A stretch of DNA of 51,769 nt from the NCBI GenBank assembly GCA_000702025.1, contig JNKJ01000039.1, forward strand, positions 1 through 51,769, written 5' to 3'. Of the stretch, positions 34,950-42,978 are shown piece after piece (the first letter of the stretch is position 1; each line of letters begins with the position of its first letter). The DNA comes from Blautia schinkii DSM 10518. GTDB lineage: Bacteria; Bacillota; Clostridia; Lachnospirales; Lachnospiraceae. Under the pieces are notes generated by a model. That model saw nothing but the letters and a program-made list of their open reading frames with translations. It did not search any database and was not told the DNA's origin. Position numbers and translations under genes: made by a program.

Positions 34950-35875
34950 CACTCGCCCCTCCTCTGCACCAGAACCAGAAAGGAATTCGAAAACTCCCGG
35001 AAAAGCCCGCTTTCCACAAGAGAATTATAAACCTTCGGCTCATCAAAAAGCTGCATTCTCACCCTGTCAAAATTACAGAAATTATCACTCAGCTCTCCCT
35101 TTTTCGGAAGATACTTATCCGAATAAACCGTCATCGGAAACTTATAATCAGGATAAGGATAATAAAACGTCGTCTCAAAATCCCCCGCACGGCTGATCAC
35201 GTCTTTAAGCTCTGCACGGGAAAAGGTTTTGACCCCGCTTGTTTCCGGGTAGCCCTCCAGACCCTCGAAGTATTTCCCCACATGGTCCTCCGTACACCCG
35301 GCCCAGTATTTCAGGCCCAAACGGTTCTCAATGGCGATCACCAGCTTCCCGCCTGGCGCAAGATGACGCGAAATCCGCCGCAGCATCTCCACATAAGGCT
35401 CCTCCGTGCCGATATACCCATCCGAATATTCAAACACCCCAATCAGGGTAATATAATCAAACTTCTCCTCCAGATTCTGCTCAATATCACGGAAATTCCC
35501 AACCATTATCTTAATATTATCATAATCCCGGTTCCGGTAAGCATTGATCATACTCCGCATCTTAGACAAGTCAATACAAGTCACCTCACCCGCCTTACGC
35601 GCCAGAGCCCCCGTAATCGCCCCGCAACCTGACCCGATTTCCAGAACCTTATGCCCCTTCTCAATGGGAATCCACTCCAGAATATTCTGCCGCACATGCG
35701 AAAAATGATAAAGCACCGGCCAACTGTTCCTCTCCGCAATCACCCGGTTCAGCTCCTCCTCCCTGTAAGACTGAGCAATCTTCAAAAGCTCCTCCTCCAC
35801 AGGCCCGTCACTATACAAATCCTCCCCGGGATAATATTCTAAATCCAAAACAATATTCCCAATCTTCTCCTGCAT
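34949..35875 (-). CDS. Class I SAM-dependent methyltransferase
   Basis: A 308-aa protein with the SAM-binding signature VLEIGSGCGAITGAL (about residue 74), motif II TCIDLS and post-motif FDYITLIGVFEYS. The frame opens at 35929, but AAAGGAG six bases before the ATG at 35875 sets the start. Its stop shares one base with the ATG of the kinase-like gene, so they are coupled. Placed beside Wzt and a kinase-like coiled-coil protein, it is a good candidate for methylating the non-reducing end of the exported glycan or its phosphate cap. A role in modifying an internal sugar is possible too. Confidence 0.85.
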   Translation of the reverse strand: MQEKIGNIVLDLEYYPGEDLYSDGPVEEELLKIAQSYREEELNRVIAERNSWPVLYHFSHVRQNILEWIPIEKGHKVLEIGSGCGAITGALARKAGEVTCIDLSKMRSMINAYRNRDYDNIKIMVGNFRDIEQNLEEKFDYITLIGVFEYSDGYIGTEEPYVEMLRRISRHLAPGGKLVIAIENRLGLKYWAGCTEDHVGKYFEGLEGYPETSGVKTFSRAELKDVISRAGDFETTFYYPYPDYKFPMTVYSDKYLPKKGELSDNFCNFDRVRMQLFDEPKVYNSLVESGLFREFSNSFLVLVQRRGE

Positions 35876-35948
35876 GGAATTCTCCTTTATCCAAAACATA
35901 AGTTCACACATTAACATGAATTCACGCAAACTCTCAACAAAAACGCCT

Positions 35949-37199
35949 CTACTCCTCCACCGTAACCGTGGAATTCATATCATAAAACCCAACCGTATTC
36001 TTAGACGATACCACAGTAATATTACAAGCATCATACAACCGATGAAACACAGAAAACTCCCCGTTCCGATACCCCGTACACCCAAAGGAAAGCAGATATT
36101 CCCCTCCTTGCAGGTTCATCTCCTGCTCAAAGGTCACGACACATTCCTTCCCCTCGTCGGGATGCTCCACATGAGCCTCCTCATACATGGTATTGGTCCC
36201 GGTAATCTCCGTCCCCTGGATATTCTTAAACGTATACGCCATGATCGGCTGCTGAATCGTCTCATGAAAATGCACCCGCATCTTAATTTTAAAGGCAGAC
36301 CCCTTTTCGATGGTATTACTCTGCCGCCCCTTAGAATCCAGCACCACAAAATCCACAATCTCCGCCTGTTTTTCCCCATACTCCAGGGTATCGGGGTTCA
36401 CCTGGAAGCCATTTCTCCAGTTCTCCGCGGGCTTTCCGCCCTCGCCCTGCTTCACCGGGTCCTGCTTCACAAGAAGCTGCTTATACATATCCACCATAGC
36501 CTTGGGCGAGCCCTCGTCAAGCATCCGCCCCTTATTCAGCAGCACCACCCGGTCACAATATTTCGCAATACTGCTCAGGTCATGACTGACAAAGAGAATC
36601 GTTTTGCCCTGCTCCTTAAACTCCTCAAACTTATGATAGCATTTCGCCTGGAAAAACACGTCTCCCACAGAAAGTGCCTCATCCACAATGAGGATTTCCG
36701 GGTCAATATTGATAGCCACCGCAAACGCCAGCCGCACAAACATACCGCTGGAATACATCTTCACAGGCTGGTTGATAAAGTCCCCGATATCCGCAAATGC
36801 CAGAATATCATCCAGCCGCGCATCAATCTCCTCCTTAGAAAACCCAATCATGGTTCCGTTTAAGTACACATTTTCAAGCCCGGAATATTCCATATTAAAC
36901 CCGGCCCCAAGCTCCAGGAGAGCGGAAATCCTTCCGTCCACCTTGACCTCCCCATCCGTGGGGGAAAGGATACCGGTTATAATCTTCAGAATGGTGGATT
37001 TCCCCGAACCATTGGTCCCGATGATTCCCACACATTCCCCTTCTTCTATGTCAAAACTCACATCGTGCAGCGCATAATGCTCCCGGTAACGCTTCTTCTT
37101 CGAAAGCCCCAGCGACTCCTTGAGACGGTCGGAGGGCTTTTCATAGAGCTTATACATTTTCGACAGATTGTGAATCTGGATAACCTTCTTTTTTTCCAC
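35949..37199 (-). CDS. ABC transporter ATPase of glycan export (Wzt-like) with C-terminal recognition domain
   Basis: Powers export of a lipid-linked polysaccharide with the permease encoded just upstream. The 416-aa protein has Walker A GTNGSGKST (about 63-71), signature YSSGMFVRL and Walker B ILIVDEA, followed by the VSHD switch histidine. Residues ~260-416 form an extra beta-rich domain typical of Wzt proteins that recognise a capped glycan end; TagH-like exporters lack this. The start is GTG, with AGAGG seven bases upstream. Its presence supports a transporter that reads a terminal modification, in line with the methyltransferase and kinase-like genes downstream. Confidence 0.92.
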   Translation of the reverse strand: MEKKKVIQIHNLSKMYKLYEKPSDRLKESLGLSKKKRYREHYALHDVSFDIEEGECVGIIGTNGSGKSTILKIITGILSPTDGEVKVDGRISALLELGAGFNMEYSGLENVYLNGTMIGFSKEEIDARLDDILAFADIGDFINQPVKMYSSGMFVRLAFAVAINIDPEILIVDEALSVGDVFFQAKCYHKFEEFKEQGKTILFVSHDLSSIAKYCDRVVLLNKGRMLDEGSPKAMVDMYKQLLVKQDPVKQGEGGKPAENWRNGFQVNPDTLEYGEKQAEIVDFVVLDSKGRQSNTIEKGSAFKIKMRVHFHETIQQPIMAYTFKNIQGTEITGTNTMYEEAHVEHPDEGKECVVTFEQEMNLQGGEYLLSFGCTGYRNGEFSVFHRLYDACNITVVSSKNTVGFYDMNSTVTVEE

Positions 37200-37231
37200 T
37201 TTTGAACCTCTTTCTAAACACAGCTTGATTC

Positions 37232-38047
37232 TTACAGCACATCCGCAAAATGCACTCTCAACCTCTTAAACACCCAATTCCCCAGAAGGAAGCAAAGTAC
37301 AACAAACACCCAGAAATAAATCGTCCAGGACGGCCGCTCCCAAAACCAGCTTTTCATCACAAACGCATCCCTGTAGCCGGATACAATATAGTACATCGGA
37401 TTCAACTGCAGTACCTTCTGAAGCACAGGATGGCTCTTAAGCGCCTTCTCTGCCACCCACATGATCGGTGTCAGCCAGATGCCCACCTGCAGCCCGATAT
37501 TAATAATCTGCGTAAGGTCGCGGAAAAACACAACCACCGCGCAGGTGGCATAACACAGCCCCAGCACCAGCAAAAAGGTACATGCGCTATAGTAAATAAT
37601 CTGAAGATAATAGACATCTGGAAAACGCCCATAGCATGTAAATAAAATCACGGTAAATATCACGAAAAAGCCGTGTACAAACAATGCGGAAATAATCTTC
37701 ACAATCGGAAGCACGCTGATGTTGAATACGACTTTTTTTACAAGATAATTATATTCCAGAAGTGCGTTAGTCCCTCCTATTAGGGAATCCTGGAAAAAGA
37801 ACCAGGGCACGATCCCCGCCACCAGGTAGAGCACAAAAGGCACCCCCATCTCTTCCGTGCCAGGCTTAAAGCCCACAGAAAACACGAACCAGTAGACTAA
37901 TATCGTGACAATTGGCTGGATAAAGGCCCAGATAATCCCAAGATAAGAACCCGCGTACCTGGTCTTAAAATCATTTTTAGCAAGCTTCAAAACCAGCCGG
38001 CGGTTTTTGTACAAATCCACCGGCAGGGAAAAAATTGTTTTCAGCAT
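37232..38047 (-). CDS. ABC transporter permease of glycan export (Wzm/TagG-like)
   Basis: A 271-aa ABC-2 type permease. After a short cytoplasmic N-terminus with the family's NDFKTRYAGSYLGIIWAFIQP it has six membrane segments, including ITVLVYWFVFSVG-like and VVFFRDLTQIINIGLQVGIW stretches, and the loop LNPMYYIVSGYRD typical of Wzm/TagG. With the ATPase it moves undecaprenyl-pyrophosphate-linked glycan across the membrane. AGGAGA lies before its ATG. It comes 9 bases after rmlC and 32 bases before the ATPase gene in one transcript. Confidence 0.93.
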   Translation of the reverse strand: MLKTIFSLPVDLYKNRRLVLKLAKNDFKTRYAGSYLGIIWAFIQPIVTILVYWFVFSVGFKPGTEEMGVPFVLYLVAGIVPWFFFQDSLIGGTNALLEYNYLVKKVVFNISVLPIVKIISALFVHGFFVIFTVILFTCYGRFPDVYYLQIIYYSACTFLLVLGLCYATCAVVVFFRDLTQIINIGLQVGIWLTPIMWVAEKALKSHPVLQKVLQLNPMYYIVSGYRDAFVMKSWFWERPSWTIYFWVFVVLCFLLGNWVFKRLRVHFADVL

Positions 38048-38056
38048 GGCTTTCTC

Positions 38057-38611
38057 CTATCTGTGAAACTCCTTAAAGCTGCCCCATCTCTGATCCTTAT
38101 CAGAAAAAACCAGCTCCATTCCCTCAGGAATCGGCCATTCCACCCCGATATCCGGGTCATTCCAGATCAATCCGCCCTCGTCATTGGGATGATAGAAATC
38201 CGAACATTTATAAGCAAACTCCGCATTTTCCGAGAGCACCAAGAATCCGTGGGCAAAGCCCTTGGGAATATAAAACTGCTTCTTATTCTCCGCAGAAAGC
38301 ACCACGCCGTACCACTTGCCATACGTCTCAGAACCCTCGCGCAGGTCCACAGCCACGTCAAAAACCTCACCGCTCACCACACGCACCAGCTTATCCTGTG
38401 GATAATTAATCTGAAAATGCAGGCCGCGCAGCACCCCGTAGCGGGAACTGGACTGGTTGTCCTGCACAAACTGCACATCAATCCCGGCTTCCCTGAAATC
38501 ATTGTAATTATAAGTTTCCATAAAATAGCCACGCTCATCGCCGAATACAGCCGGCTCGATTACCTTCAAACCCTCGATATCCCCACACTGCGTTACTTTG
38601 ATTTTTCCCAT
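38057..38611 (-). CDS. rfbC: dTDP-4-dehydrorhamnose 3,5-epimerase
   Basis: Third step of dTDP-L-rhamnose synthesis: double epimerisation of dTDP-4-keto-6-deoxyglucose. The 184-aa cupin has the family signatures FGDERGYF, QDNQSSSRYGVLRGLHFQ (catalytic His), EVFDVAVDLR (Asp) and YIPKGFAHGF. AGAGGA lies before the ATG. The other rml genes (rmlA, rmlB, rmlD) are not in this window, so they must lie elsewhere. It heads the ABC-transport part of the locus. Its substrate is the same intermediate used by the WecE-type enzyme at 40101. Confidence 0.95.
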   Translation of the reverse strand: MGKIKVTQCGDIEGLKVIEPAVFGDERGYFMETYNYNDFREAGIDVQFVQDNQSSSRYGVLRGLHFQINYPQDKLVRVVSGEVFDVAVDLREGSETYGKWYGVVLSAENKKQFYIPKGFAHGFLVLSENAEFAYKCSDFYHPNDEGGLIWNDPDIGVEWPIPEGMELVFSDKDQRWGSFKEFHR

Positions 38612-38651
38612 ATATTCTTCCTCTTTTCTACTGTTTCTGAAAAAACTATAT

Positions 38652-38696
38652 CTGTTTTATTCGTTTTATTTGTTTTAATTGTTTTATTTATTTTAC
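38652..38696. repeat. Five 9-bp tandem repeats
   Basis: Five successive 9-base units of the type TTGTTTTAT (plus strand) fill 38652-38696, with one or two changes per unit. The array covers the TAA stop of the carboxypeptidase gene at 38688 and most of the gap to rfbC. The minus-strand RNA would be a run of A-rich ATAAAACAA units. Confidence 0.75.
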
Positions 38697-39983
38697 TTTA
38701 TGATTATGTTTACGGTTTTTCATGCCCAGGGCTACGGAAAGCACGATTAGAATCACCACCATAAACCCCATAACTGCAAACAGGAGCTTTGCCAGGTTGG
38801 AAAGCCCCTTTTTTTCCTGTGCAGGTTCCTGCTGCTTGTCCGTATTATCCGTCTCCCGGTAGAGCGGCTCGTCATCGGCGCTTCCGGCCTCCTCAGGCTC
38901 CGGCTCCTCCATAATTGGCGTGGGCGTCGCTACCACAATGCCTCCCATACCGATCAGGTGGTCGGAGAAATAATAACATTCCATGTTTTTGCCGTCAATG
39001 TTTTCTTCTTTGGCTGTAATGGCATCCGTGGCCGCCCCCTTTGGCAGAACCACATTCCCGCCCTCATATTTCAGCTTCTGGAAGTTTTGGTATCCATAGT
39101 CAAACAGCAGACGGCTGTCCACACTTGCCTGGCTGAGGTCCACAGCGCGCATGACCACGGCAATGTAAGTCACGCCGTCCTGCTCCACTCCGGTCACTAA
39201 GGTATGTCCCGCATCGTTTGTCATTCCCGATTTACCGCCCAGACATCCCGGATAATAAAGTGCCGATTCCTGTGCGAAGAGGGGATGATGGGTGTGAAGC
39301 TTACGCTCCTCACCGTTCATATTTGTGGGCTTTATGGTATAATCAGGGTTGCCGATAATCTCACGGAAGGTGCTGTTTTCCAAACCCTCACGGAAGATCA
39401 GGGCCATATCCCTGGCTGTTGTATACTGGTTCGGGTCAGGAAGTCCGCTTGCATTGGTAAAATGCGTATTGACACAGCCAATCTCAGCCGCTTTCTCATT
39501 CATCATGTCAATAAAGTCCTGCTCCGTACCGCCCACATACTCGGCGATCTGAGCCGATACCTCATTTGCCGAATGAATGATCATAGCATAAAGACAATCG
39601 CGCATGCTCATGGTCTCCCCGAGCTGCATACCGATGTTGCCGGAATCCGGCGTTACATCACGCACCCCGGTTGCGGTAAAGCTCACCGTCTCATCAAGGC
39701 CCACGTTCTCTACCGCAACCAGAAGTGTCATCAGCTTCGTGATGCTGGCCGGGTAGCGCAGCTCGTCCGCGCCCTTGTCATAGACCACAGTCCCTGTATC
39801 CGCCTCCATGAGAATGCCTGTATTGGAGGAAATCTCCGGGCCTGCGGGCCATCCCTGAATATCATTGGTGGAAATTCCGTAAACGGCGTTGAGATCTACG
39901 GTGGCCCATACAGGGGCTGCCGCCAATGTTACTGTAAGAGTTCCTGTCAGCACTGTTGTAAGGATTTTTTTCCATCTCTTCAT
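38688..39983 (-). CDS. D-alanyl-D-alanine carboxypeptidase (DacF-type)
   Basis: A 431-aa exported peptidase S11 enzyme that trims peptidoglycan pentapeptides. It has a signal peptide (about 1-27), the boxes SITK (SxxK), SANE (SxN) and GGKSGMT (KSG), an extra beta-rich region, and a C-terminal membrane anchor (LLFAVMGFMVVILIVLSVALG) with a basic tail. It is a clear paralogue of the protein at 20938 (both share NDIQGWPAGPEIS / NSIAGWPQGPEIT-like N-termini) but keeps a normal third box. GAGGG lies before its ATG. It sits between two glycan modules on the same strand and may be cotranscribed with rfbC downstream. Confidence 0.95.
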   Translation of the reverse strand: MKRWKKILTTVLTGTLTVTLAAAPVWATVDLNAVYGISTNDIQGWPAGPEISSNTGILMEADTGTVVYDKGADELRYPASITKLMTLLVAVENVGLDETVSFTATGVRDVTPDSGNIGMQLGETMSMRDCLYAMIIHSANEVSAQIAEYVGGTEQDFIDMMNEKAAEIGCVNTHFTNASGLPDPNQYTTARDMALIFREGLENSTFREIIGNPDYTIKPTNMNGEERKLHTHHPLFAQESALYYPGCLGGKSGMTNDAGHTLVTGVEQDGVTYIAVVMRAVDLSQASVDSRLLFDYGYQNFQKLKYEGGNVVLPKGAATDAITAKEENIDGKNMECYYFSDHLIGMGGIVVATPTPIMEEPEPEEAGSADDEPLYRETDNTDKQQEPAQEKKGLSNLAKLLFAVMGFMVVILIVLSVALGMKNRKHNHKVK

Positions 39984-40100
39984 ATTTTTCCCTCATTATT
40001 ACTTTTTACGCGTTGTATCTGTTTTCTGCCTTCACAATTCTCAAATTAGTATCAAATCTCCTGGTGAAAGATTACTACGTATCATGCTGCCACTGCCGTG

Positions 40101-41231
40101 TCAAAACCCGTCAAACTTGTTGATGACGTCTACAATCTGCTTCACATCCTCCATATCCAGGTTGTAGAACATGGGCAGACGCAGCAGACGCTCACTCTCT
40201 CTTGTGGTATACACATCCTCTCCGGCAAAACGCCCAAACTTCTGTCCTGCCGGGGCTGTATGGAGAGGAACGTAATGAAATACGCTGCAGATTCCCCGCT
40301 CACGCAGGTATTGGATGAGTCTCCCCCTTACCCCCACATCACGTACTTTTATATAGTACATATGGGCATTATGGGTACAGGCCCCGGGCACAAAGGGCTG
40401 CTCAATCCTTCCCTCCCGGGCCAGACCCGCGAGATTTCTGTGATAATAATTATAAATCTCCATCCGCTTGCCACTTATTTCTTCACACGCCTCAAGCTGT
40501 GCGAACAGATAAGCCGCATTCAGTTCACTGGGAAGGTAGGAGGAGCCATAGTCCACCCAACGGTACTTGTCGACCTGTCCGCGGAAGAACTTGCTGCGGT
40601 CCGTACCCTTTTCCCTCAGCACCTCGGCCCTGTCCAGATACTTTTCCTCCTGGAAAAGAAGCGCGCCGCCTTCTCCCATAGTATAATTCTTTGTCTCGTG
40701 GAAGCTGTAACAGCCAAAATCTCCGATGGTCCCCAGCGCCCGTCCCTTGTAAAAGGCATCCACACCCTGAGCAGCGTCCTCAATAACCTTAAGGCCGTAT
40801 TTATCCGCAATGTCCATGATCGTATCCATCTCGCAGGCCACTCCCGCATAATGCACAGGCACAATGGCCCTGGTTTTCGGCGTGACTGCCTGCTCGATCA
40901 GCTTCTCATCCATATTCATGGTATCCGGCCGGATATCCACAAACACGATTTTCGCGCCCCGCAGCACAAACGCATCTGCCGTTGACACAAAGGTATAGGA
41001 CGGCATGATGACCTCATCCCCGGGCCGGATGTCCGCCAGATAAGCAGCCATCTCAAGGGCATGGGTACAGGAGGTGGTAAGCATCACGTGGTTAACACAG
41101 AAACGCTCCTGCATCCAGGCTGAACACTTCTTCGTATATTCACCGTCGCCGCAGAGCATCCCCCGCTGCACAGCATCCTTAATATAATCGAGTTCCTTTC
41201 CCACAAAAGCAGGTCTGTTAAAATCAATCAT
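40101..41231 (-). CDS. rffA: dTDP-4-amino-4,6-dideoxygalactose transaminase (WecE/RffA-type)
   Basis: PLP aminotransferase of the DegT/DnrJ/EryC1 class that converts dTDP-4-keto-6-deoxyglucose to dTDP-4-amino-4,6-dideoxygalactose. The 376-aa protein closely follows E. coli WecE from memory, including LCGDGEYTKKC, PGDEVIMPSYTFVSTA, VPVHYAGVACEMDTI, EDAAQGV and the lysine box SFHETKNYTMGEGG. The ATG overlaps the end of the ArnC/GtrB-type gene by 8 bases, so this is the last gene of a coupled six-gene cassette. In enterobacteria the product goes into common antigen; here the neighbours suggest a lipid-linked monosaccharide route. Confidence 0.93.
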   Translation of the reverse strand: MIDFNRPAFVGKELDYIKDAVQRGMLCGDGEYTKKCSAWMQERFCVNHVMLTTSCTHALEMAAYLADIRPGDEVIMPSYTFVSTADAFVLRGAKIVFVDIRPDTMNMDEKLIEQAVTPKTRAIVPVHYAGVACEMDTIMDIADKYGLKVIEDAAQGVDAFYKGRALGTIGDFGCYSFHETKNYTMGEGGALLFQEEKYLDRAEVLREKGTDRSKFFRGQVDKYRWVDYGSSYLPSELNAAYLFAQLEACEEISGKRMEIYNYYHRNLAGLAREGRIEQPFVPGACTHNAHMYYIKVRDVGVRGRLIQYLRERGICSVFHYVPLHTAPAGQKFGRFAGEDVYTTRESERLLRLPMFYNLDMEDVKQIVDVINKFDGF

Positions 41232-42174
41232 CTGTTTCCTCTTTTTTCTCTTTATCTAAATTAGCGGTACTGCGGATCACATACTGAGGAGTTTTGTTAA
41301 TATTCAGCATCAGCTTGCCTATATACTCCCCGATGATTCCCAGCATCAAAAAACTGATTCCAAAAAGCACCAGCATCGCGCACATCAGCGAGGACCAGCC
41401 GATCGCAATGGAAGGGTTAACGATTTTGCGTATAAGCACCACCAGCGCACCGACGAATCCCGCCGCGGAAAACAGCGTACCAAAAATCGTAGCCAGACGC
41501 AGGGGAATTACGGTAAAGTTAAGGCAGGAAAGAAATAGCTTGAGTCCTCTGCGGAAATTATAATTGGACTCTCCCACCTCACGGGCGTAGTGCTCAATCT
41601 CAATATTTGCAATATTATGCGTGGTGCGGAAAAACAGCACCTGCAGAAAGGTATTATAACCGTCGTATTTCACCACTTCATCCCGCACATAACGGCGGCA
41701 GCACCAAAAGCTGCTCATCTGGATATGCTTGGGCCGCTCCAGCAGATGCCAGAGCAGGAAACGGCTCACAGCCCCTGTAATATTTTTCATCACAGAGAAT
41801 TTACGCTGTTTAAACACGCCGAAAACTATATCAAACCCTTCTTCCATCTTATTGAGGAACTGGGGAATCTGCGAGGGATGGTTCTGCATGTCATCATCCA
41901 TGCCCAGGATCAAATCCCCTTCTGTATAGTTAAGCCCGGCCATGATGGCATTGTGCTGCCCGAAATTCTTGGCGAGATTGATACCCTTAACATTGGGATA
42001 GCGCTGAGCCAAAGTCTCGATGGCGTCCCAGGTATGATCTCTGGAAAAATCATTGACCAGAACAAATTCACAATCATAATTCTCTAATTTTTCAAATTCC
42101 GCCACAGCCAGATCGACCACTTTTCCTATGGTCTGCTCCGAATTGTAGCACGGTATAACAATTGATACCAGCAT
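41224..42174 (-). CDS. Polyprenyl-phosphate glycosyltransferase (ArnC/GtrB-type)
   Basis: A 316-aa GT2 enzyme with two C-terminal membrane helices, the layout of ArnC, GtrB and DPM-like enzymes that load one sugar onto undecaprenyl phosphate. The start is LVSIVIPCYNSEQTI; the catalytic region is GMDDDMQNHPSQIP; the helices are at about 230-252 (FGTLFSAAGFVGALVVLI) and 262-290 (LMCAMLVLFGISFLMLGIIGEY). AGGAGA lies before the ATG. Placed between an aminotransferase and two SMR proteins, it most likely uses the amino sugar made by the rffA product. Transfer of a plain hexose cannot be excluded. Confidence 0.9.
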   Translation of the reverse strand: MLVSIVIPCYNSEQTIGKVVDLAVAEFEKLENYDCEFVLVNDFSRDHTWDAIETLAQRYPNVKGINLAKNFGQHNAIMAGLNYTEGDLILGMDDDMQNHPSQIPQFLNKMEEGFDIVFGVFKQRKFSVMKNITGAVSRFLLWHLLERPKHIQMSSFWCCRRYVRDEVVKYDGYNTFLQVLFFRTTHNIANIEIEHYAREVGESNYNFRRGLKLFLSCLNFTVIPLRLATIFGTLFSAAGFVGALVVLIRKIVNPSIAIGWSSLMCAMLVLFGISFLMLGIIGEYIGKLMLNINKTPQYVIRSTANLDKEKKEETDD

Positions 42175-42229
42175 GTCTTTTGTCTCCTAACGTATTGCCT
42201 TTCCGCGTACTTCCAGCTTTTCTGTCATA

Positions 42230-42574
42230 TCATATAGAGAATATGGCGATACCCACAAGGATCAGGGCAATGCCTGCCAGCTTCCTGCGGCTGAAACGCT
42301 CCTTGAGAAAGAAGTATCCCAACACTGACACAAAGATATACCCGGTGGACTCCAAGATAGGCGACATGGACAGGGGTACGGCTTTCAGCGCCAGCATCGT
42401 CAGGATCACGGAGCTGAAGAACATGGCGTAGGCTCCGATGACCAGCGGATTTAAATATTCCCTGACCGGGCTTTCATATTTTTTGTTTGCTGCCTTTTTC
42501 AATAAAATCTGCGATACAGAGGAAATAAACACAGATATTAAAAGTACGCAGACTGCTGTAGATAACTTGTTCAT
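42230..42574 (-). CDS. SMR/EamA-type small membrane protein, ArnF/ArnE-like flippase subunit
   Basis: A 114-aa protein with four membrane helices, a size and pattern typical of SMR proteins and of ArnE/ArnF (about 111 and 128 aa). It has an EamA-like core (LKAVPLSMSPILESTGYIFVS) and ends in a hydrophobic helix (LAGIALILVGIAIFSI). GGAGG lies before its ATG, and its start overlaps the end of the sister gene by four bases. SMR pairs either pump drugs or, as in Arn, flip undecaprenyl-phosphate sugars; context favours flipping. The pair probably forms a heterodimer. Confidence 0.85.
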   Translation of the reverse strand: MNKLSTAVCVLLISVFISSVSQILLKKAANKKYESPVREYLNPLVIGAYAMFFSSVILTMLALKAVPLSMSPILESTGYIFVSVLGYFFLKERFSRRKLAGIALILVGIAIFSI

Positions 42575-42963
42575 TTTCTGCCTCCTCTCTCCTGCTCTGA
42601 GGAAGTATTTTCACTGCTCACAAGGTAGATTCCGGCAAAAATCACAGCCGCTCCAAGGAACATATTCCAGGTTATCTTTTCACTGAAGATCAGGCTGCCC
42701 CAGATAATCCCCCACACAAGGGTCACAGGCTTGTTGGCATAGGCCACGGTAAGCGGCAGTCTCTTAAGTATCTGCTGCCAGATTATGGCATAGCCAAACA
42801 TAATCACAAAAACCAGCCCGAACCAGAATAAGAACGGGATGGAAAATATATTGTCCGTATACCGGGATGCCATCTTCGAACACACTCCGCTTAAGGAGCT
42901 GAACAAAAGGCTGATGTGCAGCAGCAGATATACGCTTTTTTTCGTTGGTATATGATTACTCAT
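42571..42963 (-). CDS. SMR/EamA-type small membrane protein, second subunit
   Basis: A 130-aa protein with four membrane helices (YLLLHISLLFSSLSGVCSK; IPFLFWFGLVFVIMFGYAII; LVWGIIWGSLIFSEKI; MFLGAAVIFAGIYLVSS). The EamA/SMR loop LPLTVAYANKPVTL is visible. The ribosome binding site is weak (GTGAGA), but it lies 15 bases after the ATP-grasp gene and overlaps the next gene by four bases. With the 114-aa sister it matches the ArnE plus ArnF pair in size, order and pairing. I read it as one half of a flippase for a lipid-linked amino sugar. Confidence 0.85.
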   Translation of the reverse strand: MSNHIPTKKSVYLLLHISLLFSSLSGVCSKMASRYTDNIFSIPFLFWFGLVFVIMFGYAIIWQQILKRLPLTVAYANKPVTLVWGIIWGSLIFSEKITWNMFLGAAVIFAGIYLVSSENTSSEQERGGRK

Positions 42964-42978
42964 GTTATTTTCTCACAA

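Noticed and set aside
29012..36863. Many long plus-strand frames opposite the glycan genes (for example 33759-35030, 423 codons; 35874-36863, 329 codons)
   Set aside because: They mirror strong minus-strand genes and are rich in His, Leu and Arg from reversed codons; none has a start signal or a motif.
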